Assembly: GCA_037974665.1 (NCBI GenBank)
Contig: CM075766.1
Coordinates: 48,225,569 to 48,289,568 of the forward strand
Source: Ehretia macrophylla
Taxonomy: Eukaryota; Streptophyta; Magnoliopsida; Boraginales; Ehretiaceae
Direction: 5' to 3'
DNA: 64,000 nt
In this document: positions 23,040-35,138 of the stretch, one piece after another
Layout of the letters: each line of letters starts with the position of its first letter
Position numbering within the stretch: the first letter of the stretch is position 1
Position numbers and translations under genes: made by a program
Notes under the pieces: model-generated
Databases searched by the model: none
What the model saw: the letters and a program-made list of their open reading frames with translations, nothing else
Told to the model about the DNA's origin: nothing

Positions 23040-24853
23040 GCAATTATTCTTCCAATAGAACTCTGCATCCACTGAAATCTAACTCTGACTAGTCTTCATT
23101 AGCTACTGAACAAGTATTTCATCAAGATGACCAATAGGAAAGTTCAAGTAGAAATGCCAAGTGGTAACGCCAAATAAAGGCTCAAAGGTAGATACCGTAC
23201 AAGAATCCCGTTGACACGAATACCGAAGAAGAATAAATTACAACCAGAAACGCCGAGATAATACCAATAAAGACTAAAGTAAAGATACTATAGATGTCAT
23301 TAATACCACACAATAACGACAAGAAGAATACCCCACGCACGAATCTCCAAAAGAAGTCTAACTATTACTGCCCGAGAATTCCTAAGCAAGAAGCCAAATA
23401 AAAGCCCAAACAAAGGTTCCATCTAGAGGTCCAAAGAATTACCCCGCTGGTCATGAATTTCATAGAAGAATTCCCTGTTAAGAGTGCTGAAGAAAATACT
23501 AGGAAACCCAATCAAATATACTTCTAAAGTTCCAAAGAAGCCTTCCAAATAATAACCCCATGGAACAACCAATTACATTCCGAGTTTTGCTATCAAATGC
23601 TGAGAGGAATATTAAAGGAAATAGCAGAGAAAATACAATGTGCCCAATAAAACAACCAAGTTGAATAACAACATAGTTTCCCAGATGGACGAAAACTCCA
23701 AGGATAAACACCGAACTGGTGAACAATATACCAAAACCAAACTCTGAGGCCTCTTCACTGTTTGCTAAGTGAGAACTTCATACAATCTTGCCAATAAGGA
23801 AAATACCAATAGAATGCCCAACAAGAATTTCAAAGAATACCATAAGTAGTACTATACAATAAGTCTGATAGGAATTCCAAATACCAAACCTACTGAGGAA
23901 CACTAAAGAAGATATCCGAAACAATGCTCCAATAAGAAAGTAGCCAAGTTTGCCTAATAAGTAAATATTAAATAATTGGCCACTGAGAATTCCAGAAAAT
24001 ACCATTGAAGAATTTCCAATCAGGGATGCCAGTTTCACACCAATAAAGACCGAGACACATATACCCTAGATAATACTGTGCAGTAAGGCCGATTGAAATC
24101 CCAATAGCCAAATCCACCGAGAAATGCCAACAGAAGTCTCCAAAGAATACCCATTAAGAAACCAAAGAATGCTCCAAAGAATAACCAAATAAAACCCCAA
24201 GAGAAAGCTACTCTTTCACAACTGTTAAGCACAGAGAAGGACCATAGAGATTTGTCAATAACTGAGCTCCAAAAGCAAACACCAATTCCCAAATAAAGGC
24301 TAGTCAAATGCCATTCATTTCCTGCCAATCCATACACCTTGAAAGGACAACTGTGAACCACTTTCCTCAGGGGAGAAAGAGGACTTACTTACCATTTCCA
24401 TAAGACATGTATGAATGCCAATATATCACAGTTATACACATGCCTTAAACTATTATGCAAGCAAGTTTACAAAACAGTTTATTCAACAAAGTCACTCAAT
24501 CACGACAATCAAGTCAAGCACAACATAATTAATTCAAATCACGGCATAGCTAATTCAAGACATTCCAATACATACATTACAAGAAATACTTCAAGCAAAT
24601 AATAATCCACGAGGTCGATTCAATTCACGATGCTAATTCGATATGTCAATTCAATGCACAACTGGACACTTCACCTTACTTAGCACACAATTAACACATA
24701 ACACATAACTATATCACATAGGAGCACACATTCAGATCAAGACACACAATCTCACATACAAGCATACACTTTCAAGACACACTTAACAAGCACACATTCA
24801 AGGGTTACTACCCACCAGACCGAGGACCCTGTCCCGGCTTATGAGCTAAACAA

Positions 24854-24865
24854 GCTCTGATACCA
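24854..24865 (-). other. E2 primer-binding site (initiator tRNA-Met)
   Basis: The plus strand reads GCTCTGATACCA, i.e. TGGTATCAGAGC on the element strand, 2 nt from the LTR end TTACA. This identifies 24868-27588 as the 5' LTR. Confidence 0.93.
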
Positions 24866-24867
24866 CC

Positions 24868-27588
24868 TGTAACACCCCGATCCCTCTCGAGACCGGGAGT
24901 TCTAACCTATCTCTTTCATATTTGACAAGAACATTCATGCTAGGCAATTAAACTATACCAACCTATTGTATAAGTTAGACTATCATATCTTTCTAACTCT
25001 TTCTTTTGGACAATACAAACATGCATTGAAGTGAAGCTACATTAACTAGATACATAATCTAACTTATCAACCCACTTCAACAATCTAATGAAACTTAAAT
25101 TACATCCATTTTGACATTAAATACATACAATACATAAAAGCATACATCTTTACAACTTCGACAACTCAAGTCACATAAGCACGCAAGTAAACTCTTCAAG
25201 CACGAACTTTCACAAAATCACGAAATTTCCAGCTAACATGGCATTTCCTGAAATGTGGTGGTGAGGAGTGAGTATACACAACACGTATACTCAGTGAGGG
25301 CGAGACAGATATCGAGTTGGAGAGAAAGAAAGTCGTGCAATGCAAATAGACATAGCTAAGCAATAAAGTCAATAAGAAAGCATTCAATACAAACGACAAT
25401 ATATTAAACATTCAAGAAAGCATTAACACAACCATTCAAAGCTATACCATACTCTGAAGGCTATGGTTCACTCTTACGAGCAATATACCATTTCACGAGC
25501 GATACATCAATCTCGAGCTTGATGTTGACAACGATGACAATAAGCGCGCAACAACCATATAACACCAGTTTGGAATACCCCGGGAGTAACCATCAATTCT
25601 ACGACCCAAATCTCCCTGGGAGGCAACCCAAGCGAGAAGAGGGAATAGCTACGGAGCTAGAGCAACCAACACTGGCAACCCGAGGCTACCCAAAGAGGCC
25701 CATCACTCACGCGCGGGACACTATGCAATGCAAGACTCGATATAAGGCAATAAACGAGCGATAGCACAACAACACAGATAGAGGAGATAAACGAGATATC
25801 AAGCATTATTCAACAATTGTTAAACATTTCAATCAATAATCAACTCTAACAAGCGTGATAAGCATTAACAAGCATTTGCAATCAAACAAGTAACAAGAAG
25901 AACACCAACTAACATTATCAAGCAATAACAAGTATTCTATAGGCATTATAAGCATTCTATAAACATTATAAACATTCTATAAGCAATATACTATGAAAAC
26001 ACACAAAATTCCAAAAATGTCCCCAACTTTCAAAACGCTACTACTTTCAAACGAGCCACGAGCTTTGGAAACCGACTTTACCAATCCTCCTAGATCACCA
26101 TAAGGCACGTCTAAAGACCCCGAAACCCTACTTTACCCTAGAATTCATGCAAAGTCCCGATTTCTCCCTTTGCTCGTTTGAACTACAACTGCCTCAACCG
26201 ATCACCCAACCAATGCCATAATTGCACCAAAAGTGCTTCCATGGCCTCCCGAAACAATACCATCACACAAAACGATGAAACACTAAACTCGACCTAAACG
26301 ACCCCTACTTTTACCAAGGCATTTTTCTCATTTTTTCCATTACACAACCTAAACAAATCATGCATTTAGACATTCTAGAATACTTAGCACCTTTTCACAT
26401 CAACAGAAAGCATAACAGCGTAACTTCATCGAAACGGGGGTTTACTATTCATAATTTACTATTCATTACACAATTTATATTTCAATTTCAATATTCAACC
26501 GCAGAAAATGTTAAAAAGCTATAAATACATGTTCTACAATCAACAACGAACATTCTTTAAGCATTAAGACAATTAAACTAACGATCTACGCATAAAATCC
26601 AAAAATCAAAGTTTAGATACAAATATTTCAAATGCGCAAATAACGATGAAACCCTCAACTTAGACACTCCTAGACGCTAGGAAAACCTCGTAGGACGCCT
26701 CGAAAACCACCCCGTGCAAGCTCACGTGAAGAATCGAAGATTTGAATTTGAAATCTTTTTTTTTTCTCTCCTTCATATTTTCGGCCCTTTCCTCACTGTT
26801 TTTCAGCTCTGTTTTTTTTATTTTGTGCAATTTTTGGCTATTAAAAAGATGACAAAGGTCAAAAGGTCAAAGCTTTGGTCAATGCTCACTTAAGTTGGTC
26901 AAACTAGCTTATTTTATGCATTTTAAAGCTAAAACAACTAATGAAATATTAATTCTAGCTAACAACAATTAAAATATAAAATTTAAGACATCAAACACTA
27001 GTTTTCACTATTTGTTGAGGACTAGAAACTGCTATCTAACTATCTCTCTCGGTATGCTATGCACTTTGCGTCAATAGAAGAATAACAATTAAATCTCAAA
27101 GAATTTATGAAAATATATCATTTTTGGAAAGCATCATAGTTTAAAATTTACTCCGGCTCGGAGCTACTTTCCTCTTTTATTTGAAAACCGAGTGATTTTA
27201 ATGCAAGACAACCAAAACCGATTATTAAAATAAACAAAACAATCAAGGTAATCAATATTCATTTAAAATAATTAATTTAACTATTTCTATAATATTTTAA
27301 AGAATTATGAAGTTAATATTAAGTTACAAATGAAAGTTAATATAAACACTTAGTCAAATACAATTAAACCCTAACATTTAAGATGACACTTAATTAATCA
27401 CAATAGAATAAATCCAATTACTATAATTATTAGAAATAGATAATAATCTTTTAATTATTCAATATACAACTACTAAATGCTTCCACGAGAAATATTAAAA
27501 TAGTGCAAATTGGTTGATTTAACTAATTAAACATTTAATCAAATGCAGTCAAGTGCTATTAAATGCATGCCGGGTTCGGGTTATCACA
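24868..27588 (-). repeat. E2 5' LTR (right-hand copy, 2721 bp)
   Basis: Upstream LTR in element sense. It carries the conserved module at 25573-25733 and the hairpin at 25269-25293, with an intact CATTTCAGG acceptor-like motif just downstream in sense. Compared with E5 it lacks a ~216-bp block before the LTR end. Confidence 0.93.
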
Positions 27589-27662
27589 TATGCCGCACAC
27601 AACATATCGTTGGAAAGCTCTCCAAGAGCTTTACAATAGGGGTAGCAAGCCTGCTCGGCTGC
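27589..27662. repeat. 74-bp satellite remnant between E2 and E3
   Basis: Begins with the E2 TSD TATGC and ends with the E3 TSD GCTGC. It contains the monomer stretch CGTTGGAAAGCTCTCC. With E2 and E3 removed, 20286, this piece and 30295 onward join into one uninterrupted monomer, so both are independent insertions into the same monomer. Confidence 0.93.
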
Positions 27663-28120
27663 TGTAACGATCCGTAAATCTTTAACCCTTCTCAGGGCTT
27701 GGTAATAGGTCAAAACGCACTCAACCATCATATATTAAGTATAACAAAATACACTAAGTTAGTATTTATACATATATATATTTATTACAACCTTGGCCTT
27801 AGTCTTTTATAACCGTCTAGACTCTGGTTAACAAAATGAGTCTGGCACCTACGTTACACCTAATCTTCATACGAAATACCATAATAAACCACATATGCTA
27901 ACATACATGGCCCAAACCCGATGTCCACTACTACATCATTAACTATTACATCATATAACAAGTGATAAGGTACACTCTGATTTACTAGGTCCTCGCCAAA
28001 AAGGTAATGTCGATGTATAATAACATCAACGTCCCGTGGTATCAACTGGTCCAAACCCCTCAGTACACAGAAAAGACACATTATTGATTTCCGGATCAAC
28101 CTCTTCTGTCTCAGCTTCAC

Positions 28121-28166
28121 CTGAAATGGTAGGGGGTGGAAAGAGTCATGAGCTCAAGAGAACTCA
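28121..28166 (-). other. TGAG...CTCA hairpin plus CAG acceptor-like site (E3)
   Basis: Sense arms TGAGTTC and GAGCTCA (28149-28166) pair over 7 positions with one T-G wobble and a 4-nt loop. Sense CCATTTCAG followed by GTGAAG lies downstream (AG complement at 28121-28122). The GTGAAG after the AG is shared with E1. Confidence 0.68.
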
Positions 28167-28343
28167 GTACGGGATAGTCAATCAAGGGAAGTTTTGAAAA
28201 AAAAACATTTTCGAGTTCTTTTAAAAATCATGATGCAATGCAAGTCAAATACATCAATGTATAACAGTTTCAGATCACATTGTAAAGGATACAGTTGTCT
28301 TCACATGATGGCCAGCCGAAACTCAACTTCTTATCTCTCCCAA

Positions 28344-28565
28344 GAGGATACTCCGGATTGTATCCAAAATCTACGACCCAACATCTCCGAGGGCGGACCC
28401 GGACCCAAGCGAGGAAAATCTCTTCAAGGGCAATAGGCGTCCCAAACGAGAAGACGGAATAGGACCACGATAGTCACGGGATCACCGGCAAGCCCTATGC
28501 CGCCCGGCGTTCGTGAAACGCTATCGTGCCTGAGGTTGCAACCCCCAAGTAGCATACAAGCATGC
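28344..28565 (-). other. Conserved LTR module in E3
   Basis: Sense landmarks: GCATGCTTGTATGC, GGTTGCAACCTCAGG, CGCCGGGCGGCATAGGG, CTTGCCGGTGATCC, CTATTCCGTCTTCTCG, TTGGGTCGTAGAT and ATCCGGAGTATCC. The inner edge is about 680 bp from the LTR 3' end, matching E2 and E4. Confidence 0.75.
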
Positions 28566-28793
28566 ACACGTAATTCACGTAACACACCCCCGTATAAATA
28601 TGAGAGTACGACAAAGTAGGTCGCCTCTCGAGTATACATTTAGATAGATATTAAAGGCAAATTCATTGCTTGTCACTAGAAATAATAATTAGTGGTAAGT
28701 GGACGAAAGTTATCTGATGTATATATATTATTTACGTATTCCAATTTCAATAGAATTTAGACTACATATACATATTATACTCTTATATAATTA

Positions 28794-29600
28794 TTTTATC
28801 ATGTAATATATCAAAGTTATATTATATTATGTATATCTATAATTTAAATACTCAAGCTGAAAAGTCTACGTATTCTTATCTAAGTAATAAAATATATCTT
28901 TGAATACCCAAGCTGCAAAAGATTATATATTCCTAAATACATATTATATTCTTATATATAAACTATAACATATCAACATATTATATTATATTAAAAGTCA
29001 ACTCTTTATCATGTAATATATCAAAGTTATATTACATTAAAAGCCAACCCGTATAAACTTGCCTTTGTAAACCAAAAAGTCAACTTGTCTTAGTAAACAA
29101 AAGAAAACAACTCGTAAGACCAACTTTTTAGAATATAAAACAGGAAAATAATAAGTATAAGTAATTCAAAAGATTAACAATGCTGTTTAAAATGATCCGT
29201 ACCTTAGATCGTGGCTTTGATTTTGATAAGAATAGGGAATTTAAAAGCTAATGATATTTTATTGTTTCTGTGTGTCTTAAACCAAAATTCAGCAACCTAT
29301 TTATAGTGTCTCGGACTTGATTTCATTGGACCGTAAAATTCAAGCTCATGATTACTTAAGCTACTGCGTGCCTTACGGTTAAGAAACTAATCCATGCAAG
29401 CTTGTAGCAGACGGACAGCGAAGCAAAAATGATAATTGATAGCTAAGTTGCTGCGTGTTTCACTCCAAAGGGTGCTAATTTCATGCGAGTCTTCAGCGAT
29501 GGACAGCGAAGCAAAATAATTATAATTTAATATGTACACGTGACTGATTCTAATACAACCTAGATGATGACTAACTCTAAGCTAATGCGTGGGAGGCCAA
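28794..29600. repeat. Internal direct repeats within E3
   Basis: Two features. ATCATGTAATATATCAAAG with flanking bases (about 30 nt) occurs at about 28797 and again at about 29007. A degenerate ~85-bp unit starting TAAGCTACTGCGTG, TAAGTTGCTGCGTG and TAAGCTAATGCGTG occurs near 29358, 29443 and 29580; its first two copies both contain GGACAGCGAAGCAAAA. These are replication-type duplications inside the LTR. Confidence 0.6.
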
Positions 29601-30294
29601 CATAAAGGCACGACTATATTAATTTGGCAGCTTACTTAATTTGGATAATTTTATTGGTGCATGTTAAGGTACAGGTGGACAACTATAAAGGCTGATTGAA
29701 GATTAAAGATGAAATTTAGTATGTATAACCAAGCGGTGCAATCAGAAGCTTTTAATCACAAAAATATAAGCTGCTCATATTAGACTCAGGAATTGGTTTT
29801 AATATCATGCCACCCTAATTGCTGCTAAATTAAATTATTATAGCTAGTGCATAATTGTGTAAAGGTAATAGCTGGTTGCGTTAATGTTTGAAACCAACAT
29901 CAGGTGGTTTAATAATAATAACTATGATCAATTATATTAAACCTTTGAGCTTAGCAAAATGTTTTCTTAAATTTTAATAACCTAATATTCCTAGGTTGTC
30001 TATTAGTAGGCAAAAATAATTCCAGGATTTAATATACTATTTAAATACCACAATATATTCCTAAGATTTTAAGTAATGACTCGCCTGCTAGGTTAATTGA
30101 TTATTTACAATAAGTCACATGTTAAATATAATAACGAGATTTAATTACTCAGCCAAAACTACAAAGGTTATTGGAAAATAGTATAATTATATCTCAAGTT
30201 TCAACTCTTCAAAATATACTCATGCCTAGTCAAAGTAAAGTCAATTCCTCCCAAAGTAATTTACTTATTCGAAATTCAAGCGCAGGTTCTTACA

Positions 30295-33200
30295 GCTGCG
30301 CCTATTTTCGTAGCTCAAAATCGAACATTTTCATCAGTTTCGGGACATTTTTCTTCTTTTGCACTGTTTTTCCGTCCTGGATCGTACGTCGTGAGCTGCG
30401 AAAGGTACGACAACCTAATCCATCACATTTCTATTATCGAATTCCACGGCACCTTGGGCAGGAAAACTTGGCTTCACGTAGAGGCTGGGCCCACAAACCG
30501 AGGGCGTGGGGATTGGGACCAGGTCTCCGTCGCTCCGGTGCCCATAACTTTTGATCCATAAGGTGTTACGCGGAACACAGCATACTGTTGGAAAGCTTTA
30601 CGAGAGCTCTACGATAGGGGAAGCGAGCCTGCTCCGCTGAGCCTATTTTTGGAGCCCAAAATCGAACGTTTTTATCCATTTCGGGATACTTTTCTTATTT
30701 TGAGCAGTTTTTCCATCCCGGATCGTTCATCGTGAGCCGCGAAAAGGACGACAACCTAATTCATCACATTTCTATTATTGAATTCTACAGCACCTTGGGC
30801 AAGACAACTTCGCTTCACGTAGAGGATGGGCCCGTAAACCGAGGGCGTAGGGCGTGGAACCAGGTCTCCGTCGCTCCGTTACCCATAACTTTTGATCCGT
30901 AAAGAGTTACAAGGTACACAGTATACCGTTGGAAAGCTCTTCGAGAGCTCTACGACGGGGGTAGCAAGCCTGCTTGGCTTCGTCTATTTTTGAAGCCCAA
31001 AATTGAATATTTTCATCAGTTTCGGGATACTTTTCTTCTTTTGCACTGTTTTTCCATCCCGGATCGTACGTCGTGAGCAGCGAAAAAGATGACAACCTAA
31101 TCCATCACATTTCTATTATCGAATCCCATGGCACCTTGTGCAAGACAACTTCACTTCAAGTAGAGTATGGGCTCGCAAACCGAGGGCATAGGGCTTGGCA
31201 CAAGGTCTTCGTCGCCCCGGTGCCCATAACTTTTGATCCATAAGGAGTTACGCCACGCACAGCATACCGTTGGAAAGCTCTCTGAGAGCTCTACGACGGG
31301 GGCAGCAAGCCTGCTCGGCTGCGTCTATTTTTGAAGCCCAAAATTGAATGTTTTCATCAGTTTCGGGATACTTTTCTTCTTTTGCGCTGTTTTTTCATCC
31401 CAGATCGTACGTCGTGAGCAGTGAAAAAGAAGACAACCTAATCCATCACATTTCTATTATCGAATCACATGGCATTTTGGGCAAGACAACTTCACTTCAC
31501 GTAGAGGCTGGGCCTGGAAACAGAGGGCGTGGGGCTTTGGACCAGGTCTCCGTCGCTCTGATGCCCATAACTTTTGATCTGTAAGGAGTTATGCCACACA
31601 GGGCATACCGTTGGAAAGCTTTTCGAGAGCTCTACGACAGAGGCAACAAGCCTGCTCGGCTGCATCTATTTTCGGAGCCCAAAATTGAACATTTTCATCA
31701 GTTTTGGGATACTTTTCTTCTTTTGCGCTGTTTTTCCGTCCCAGATCGTACGTCGTGAGCCGCGAAAAGGATGACAACCTAACCCATCACATTTCTATTA
31801 TCAAATCCCACGGCACCTTGGGCAAGACAACTTCGCTTCACGTAGAGGCTGGGCCCGCAAACCGAGGGCGTGGGGCTTGGGACCAGGTCTCCGTCACTCT
31901 AATGCCCATAACTTTTGATTCGTAAGGAGTTACGCAACGTACAGCATACCGTTGGAAAGCTCTCCAAGAGCTCTGCAACGGGGGCAGCAAACCTGCTCTA
32001 CTGCGCCTATTTTCCTAGATCAAAATCAAACGTTTTCATCAGTTTCAGGACACTTTTATTCTTTTGCGCTATCTTTCCGTCCCAGATCGTACGTCGTGAG
32101 CTGCGAAAAGGACGACAACCTAATCTATCACATTTCTATTATCGAATCCCAAGGCACCTTGGGCAAGAGAACTTCGCTTCACGTAGAGGCTGATCCCGCA
32201 AACAGAGGGCGTGGGGCTTGGGATCAGGTTTCCGTCGCTCTGGTGCCCATAACTTTTGATATGTAAGGAGTTATACGGCGCACAACATACCGTTGGAAAG
32301 CTCTCCGAGAGCTCTACGACGGGGGTAGCAAGCCCGCTCGACTGTGCCTATTTATGAAGCCCAAAATTGAATTTTTTTATCAATTTTGGGACACTTTTCT
32401 TCTTTTGTGCTATTTTTTCACCACGGATCGTACGTCGTGAGCCACGAAAAGGACGACAACCTAATCCATCACATTTCTATTATCGATTTCCAATGTACCT
32501 TGGGCAAGACAACTTCGCTTCACGTAGAGGCTGGGCCCGTAAACCGAGAGCGTGGGGCTTGGGACCAGGTCTCCGTCACTCCGGTACCCATAACTTTTGA
32601 TCTGTAAGGAGTTATGCGGAGCACAGCATACCGTTGGAAAGCTCTCCGAGAGCTTTACGACGGGTGCAGCAAGCCGGCAAAGCTGTGCCTATTTTTGTAG
32701 CCCAAAATCAAATATTTTCAACAGTTTTGGGACACTTATCTACTTTTGCGCTATTTTTTCGTCCCGGATCGTACGTCGTGAGCCGTGAAAAGGACGACAA
32801 CCTGATCGATCACATTTCTATTATCGAATCCAATGGCACCTTGCGCAAGACAACTTCAATTCACGTAGAGGCTGGGCCCGCAAACCGAGGGAGTAGAGCT
32901 TGGGACCTGGTCTCCGTCGCTCCGGTGCCCATAACTTTTGATCCGTAAGGAGTTACGCGGCGCATAGCATACCGTTGGATAGCTCTCTGAGAGCTCTACG
33001 ACGGGGGAAGCAAGCCTGCTAGGTTGTGCCTATTTTCAAAGCCCAAAATCAAACGTTTTCTTTAGTTTCAGGACACTTTTCTTCTTTTGTGTTGTTTTTC
33101 CATCCCGGATCATACGTCGTGAGCCGCGAAAATGACGACCACCTAATCCATCACATTTATATTATCGAATCCCACGACAACTTGGGCAAGACAACTTTGC

Positions 33201-34240
33201 TTCACGTAGAAGCTGGGCCTGTAAACCGAGGGCCTGGGGCTTAGGACAAGGTCTCCGTCGCTCCGGTGCCCATAACTTATAATCCGTAAAGAGTTACACG
33301 ATGCACAGCATACCGTTGGAAAGCTCTCCAAGAACTCTACGACGGGGGTAGCAAGCCTACTAAGCTGTACCTATTTTCATAGCTCAAAATCCAACTTTTT
33401 CTTCTGTTTCGGGACACTTTTCTTCTTTTGCGCTGTTTTTCCATCCCGGATCGTACGTTATGAGCCGTGAAAAGCACGACTACCTAATCCATCAGATTTC
33501 TATTATCGAATCCCATGGAACCTTAGGCAAGACAACTTCTCTTCACATAGAGGCTAGACCTGCAAACCGAGGGCGTGGGGCTTGGGACCAGGTCTCCGTC
33601 GCTCTGGTGCCCATAACTTTTGATCCGTAAAGAGTTACGTGGCGTACAGCATACCGTTGGAAAGCTTTCCGAGAGCTCTACAACGAGGGCAATAAGCCTG
33701 CTTGGTTACGTCAATTTTTGAAGACCAAAATCGAACGTTTTCATCTGTTTTAGGACACTTTTCTTCTTTTGTGCTATTTTTCCATCCCGGATCGTACGTC
33801 GTGAGCCGCAAAAAGGAAGACAACCTAATCCATCACATTTCTATTATCGAATCCCATAGCACCTTGGGCAAGACAACTTCGCTTCACGTAGAGGCTGGGC
33901 CCGCAAACCGAGGGTGTGGGGCTTGGGACCAGGTCTCCGTCGCTCTAATGCCCATAACTTTTGATCCTTAAGGAGTTACGCGGAGCACAGCAGACCGTTA
34001 GAAAGCTCTCCGAGAGCTCTACGACGGGGGCTGCAAGCCTGCTCGGCTGTGCCTATTTTTATAGCTCAAAATCTAACTTTTTCTTCTGTTTCGGGACACT
34101 TTTCTTCTTTTGCGCTATTTTTTCGTCCCGGATCGTACGTTGTGAGTCGTGAAAAGCACGACTACCTAATCCATCAGATTTCTATTATTGAATCCCATGG
34201 CACCTTAGGTAAGACAACTTCTCTTCACATAGAGGCTAGA
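30295..34240. repeat. 340-bp satellite between E3 and E4
   Basis: About 11.6 diverged monomers starting with the E3 TSD GCTGC and ending with the E4 TSD CTAGA (34236-34240). No HOR. From about 31960 on, the monomers match 39300 onward in order, marking an intra-array segmental duplication. The last monomer has a GAAAAGCACGACTACC variant also found at 33470 and 41150. Confidence 0.94.
31960..34235. repeat. Duplicated multi-monomer block, left copy
   Basis: Successive monomers match 39300-41690 at an offset of 7340 bp, changing to about 7679 bp after 32900 because the right copy has one extra monomer. Diagnostic shared variants: GGCTGATCCCGCAAACAGAG (32188 and 39528), CACTTATCTACTTTTGCG (32730 and 40071), GACCACCTAATCC versus AACCACCTAATCC (33137 and 40816), and GAAAAGCACGACTACC. 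Confidence 0.75.
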
Positions 34241-35138
34241 TATGACACCCCGAACCCAGCACTTCATTAATTGCATTCATTAAATGGTTAACTTAGATGT
34301 AATTTAGCTAATTACTTCATTTTTTTATATTTTCATAAAATCAAATATTTCTTTTCATGCATTTTATATTTTTATAAAATACTACATATTTTTAGGGGAC
34401 TACAGCCCCTGACCGTGCATGCATTGCATATCGGGATCAACGGGAAAAAATTCGTGAAATGTCTGATGAATAGTACCAGCGGGATTTTTTTTCCAGATTT
34501 TTTTCAGATTTTTGGCATTTGTTTTGCTGAAATTTGATCACCCAAATGACCCTTTTGCCCTTACTAAAATGCCTTAATTATTTGACCTACCATTTTACCT
34601 TCTCATGAGAATAATATAAGCCAAGAACAAAAAAAAAAAGAGTCAAAAAATAGCCAAAAAATAGTTATGGGAATAGTAACTTTTTCTTGCAAAATTGCTA
34701 TAGTTGGTCATTTCCATCCATTCCAAGCTTGAATCTTGAGTTCTTGAACATGTTAACACCTTCTTCAAGATTCTCTAGCCTTGTGTGGTAAGAATTTCAT
34801 CTTATTTTTGTATTTAAAAATTTTGCACCTAAACTTTTTTTTTTTTGGGATTTGTTGAGATATTACTTGGTTATGCTTGTTTATGCTTAAATTACTCTTA
34901 TTAATGATCATAGAGCATACTTTTTTGGTTAGATAGCATTTTGAATGGTTGAAAATGGAGTTGGAGCTTTGAGGAAGATGATGAATAGTGAAATTTCTAG
35001 GGTTCCGAAAATTTGTGCAATTTAATTTGATTCAATGCTTCTAGTAGTTGCTAATTAGGTCCTTGAGCGTGGAAAAAATGTTAGTTGCACTTGCCATGTA
35101 CAAAATTTGAATAATTTGATCAAATTAAGCTACTTTAA

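Larger units (their letters stand above)
23010..24867 (-). other. E2 internal region, no retroelement domains (1858 bp)
   Basis: Strongly skewed: the plus strand is A/C-rich, with loose recurrences of GAATACC, CCAAATA and CCAAAGAA, so the element sense strand is G/T-rich. Sense frames at 23499-23726, 23778-24038 and 24035-24361 translate to hydrophobic, Leu/Ile/Phe/Gly-rich peptides, as any G/T-rich strand does. None shows a gag zinc knuckle, protease, RT or integrase motif. I treat the region as non-coding; a lineage-specific membrane peptide is not excluded but unsupported. Confidence 0.78.
20287..27588 (-). mobile_element. E2: complete non-autonomous LTR retrotransposon, minus orientation
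   Basis: A 7302-bp element with LTRs at 20287-23009 (2723 bp) and 24868-27588 (2721 bp), shifted 4581 bp, and TSD TATGC at 20282-20286 and 27589-27593. On the minus strand each LTR begins TGTGATAACCCG and ends GGGGTGTTACA. The initiator tRNA-Met primer site is next to the right-hand LTR and the purine tract next to the left-hand LTR, which fixes the orientation. About 60 LTR-LTR differences (about 2%) make E2 several times older than E1. The 1858-bp interior has three hydrophobic sense frames of 75-108 codons but no retroelement domain, so E2 is non-autonomous. E5 is a solo LTR of the same family. Confidence 0.93.
27663..30294 (-). mobile_element. E3: solo LTR, minus orientation
   Basis: A 2632-bp insertion with plus-strand ends TGTAACGATCCG and GGTTCTTACA, flanked by an exact TSD GCTGC (27658-27662 and 30295-30299). 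It has no second LTR, primer site or purine tract, as expected after LTR-LTR recombination removed the rest. Orientation is inferred from the conserved module (28344-28565) and hairpin (28149-28166), both on the minus strand. The LTR ends and most of the body match neither E1, E2/E5 nor E4, so it is a separate family. The middle (about 28680-29160) is very AT-rich. No coding frame is supportable. Confidence 0.88.

Noticed and set aside
23778-24361. Hydrophobic sense frames in the E2 interior as membrane-protein genes
   Set aside because: Hydrophobicity follows from the G/T-rich strand; there is no conserved motif, signal-anchor logic or homolog I recognise.
19622-30294. E3 nested inside E2, or E1-E3 as one compound element
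   Set aside because: Each has its own exact 5-bp TSD, and removing each restores a continuous satellite monomer, so they are separate neighbouring insertions.
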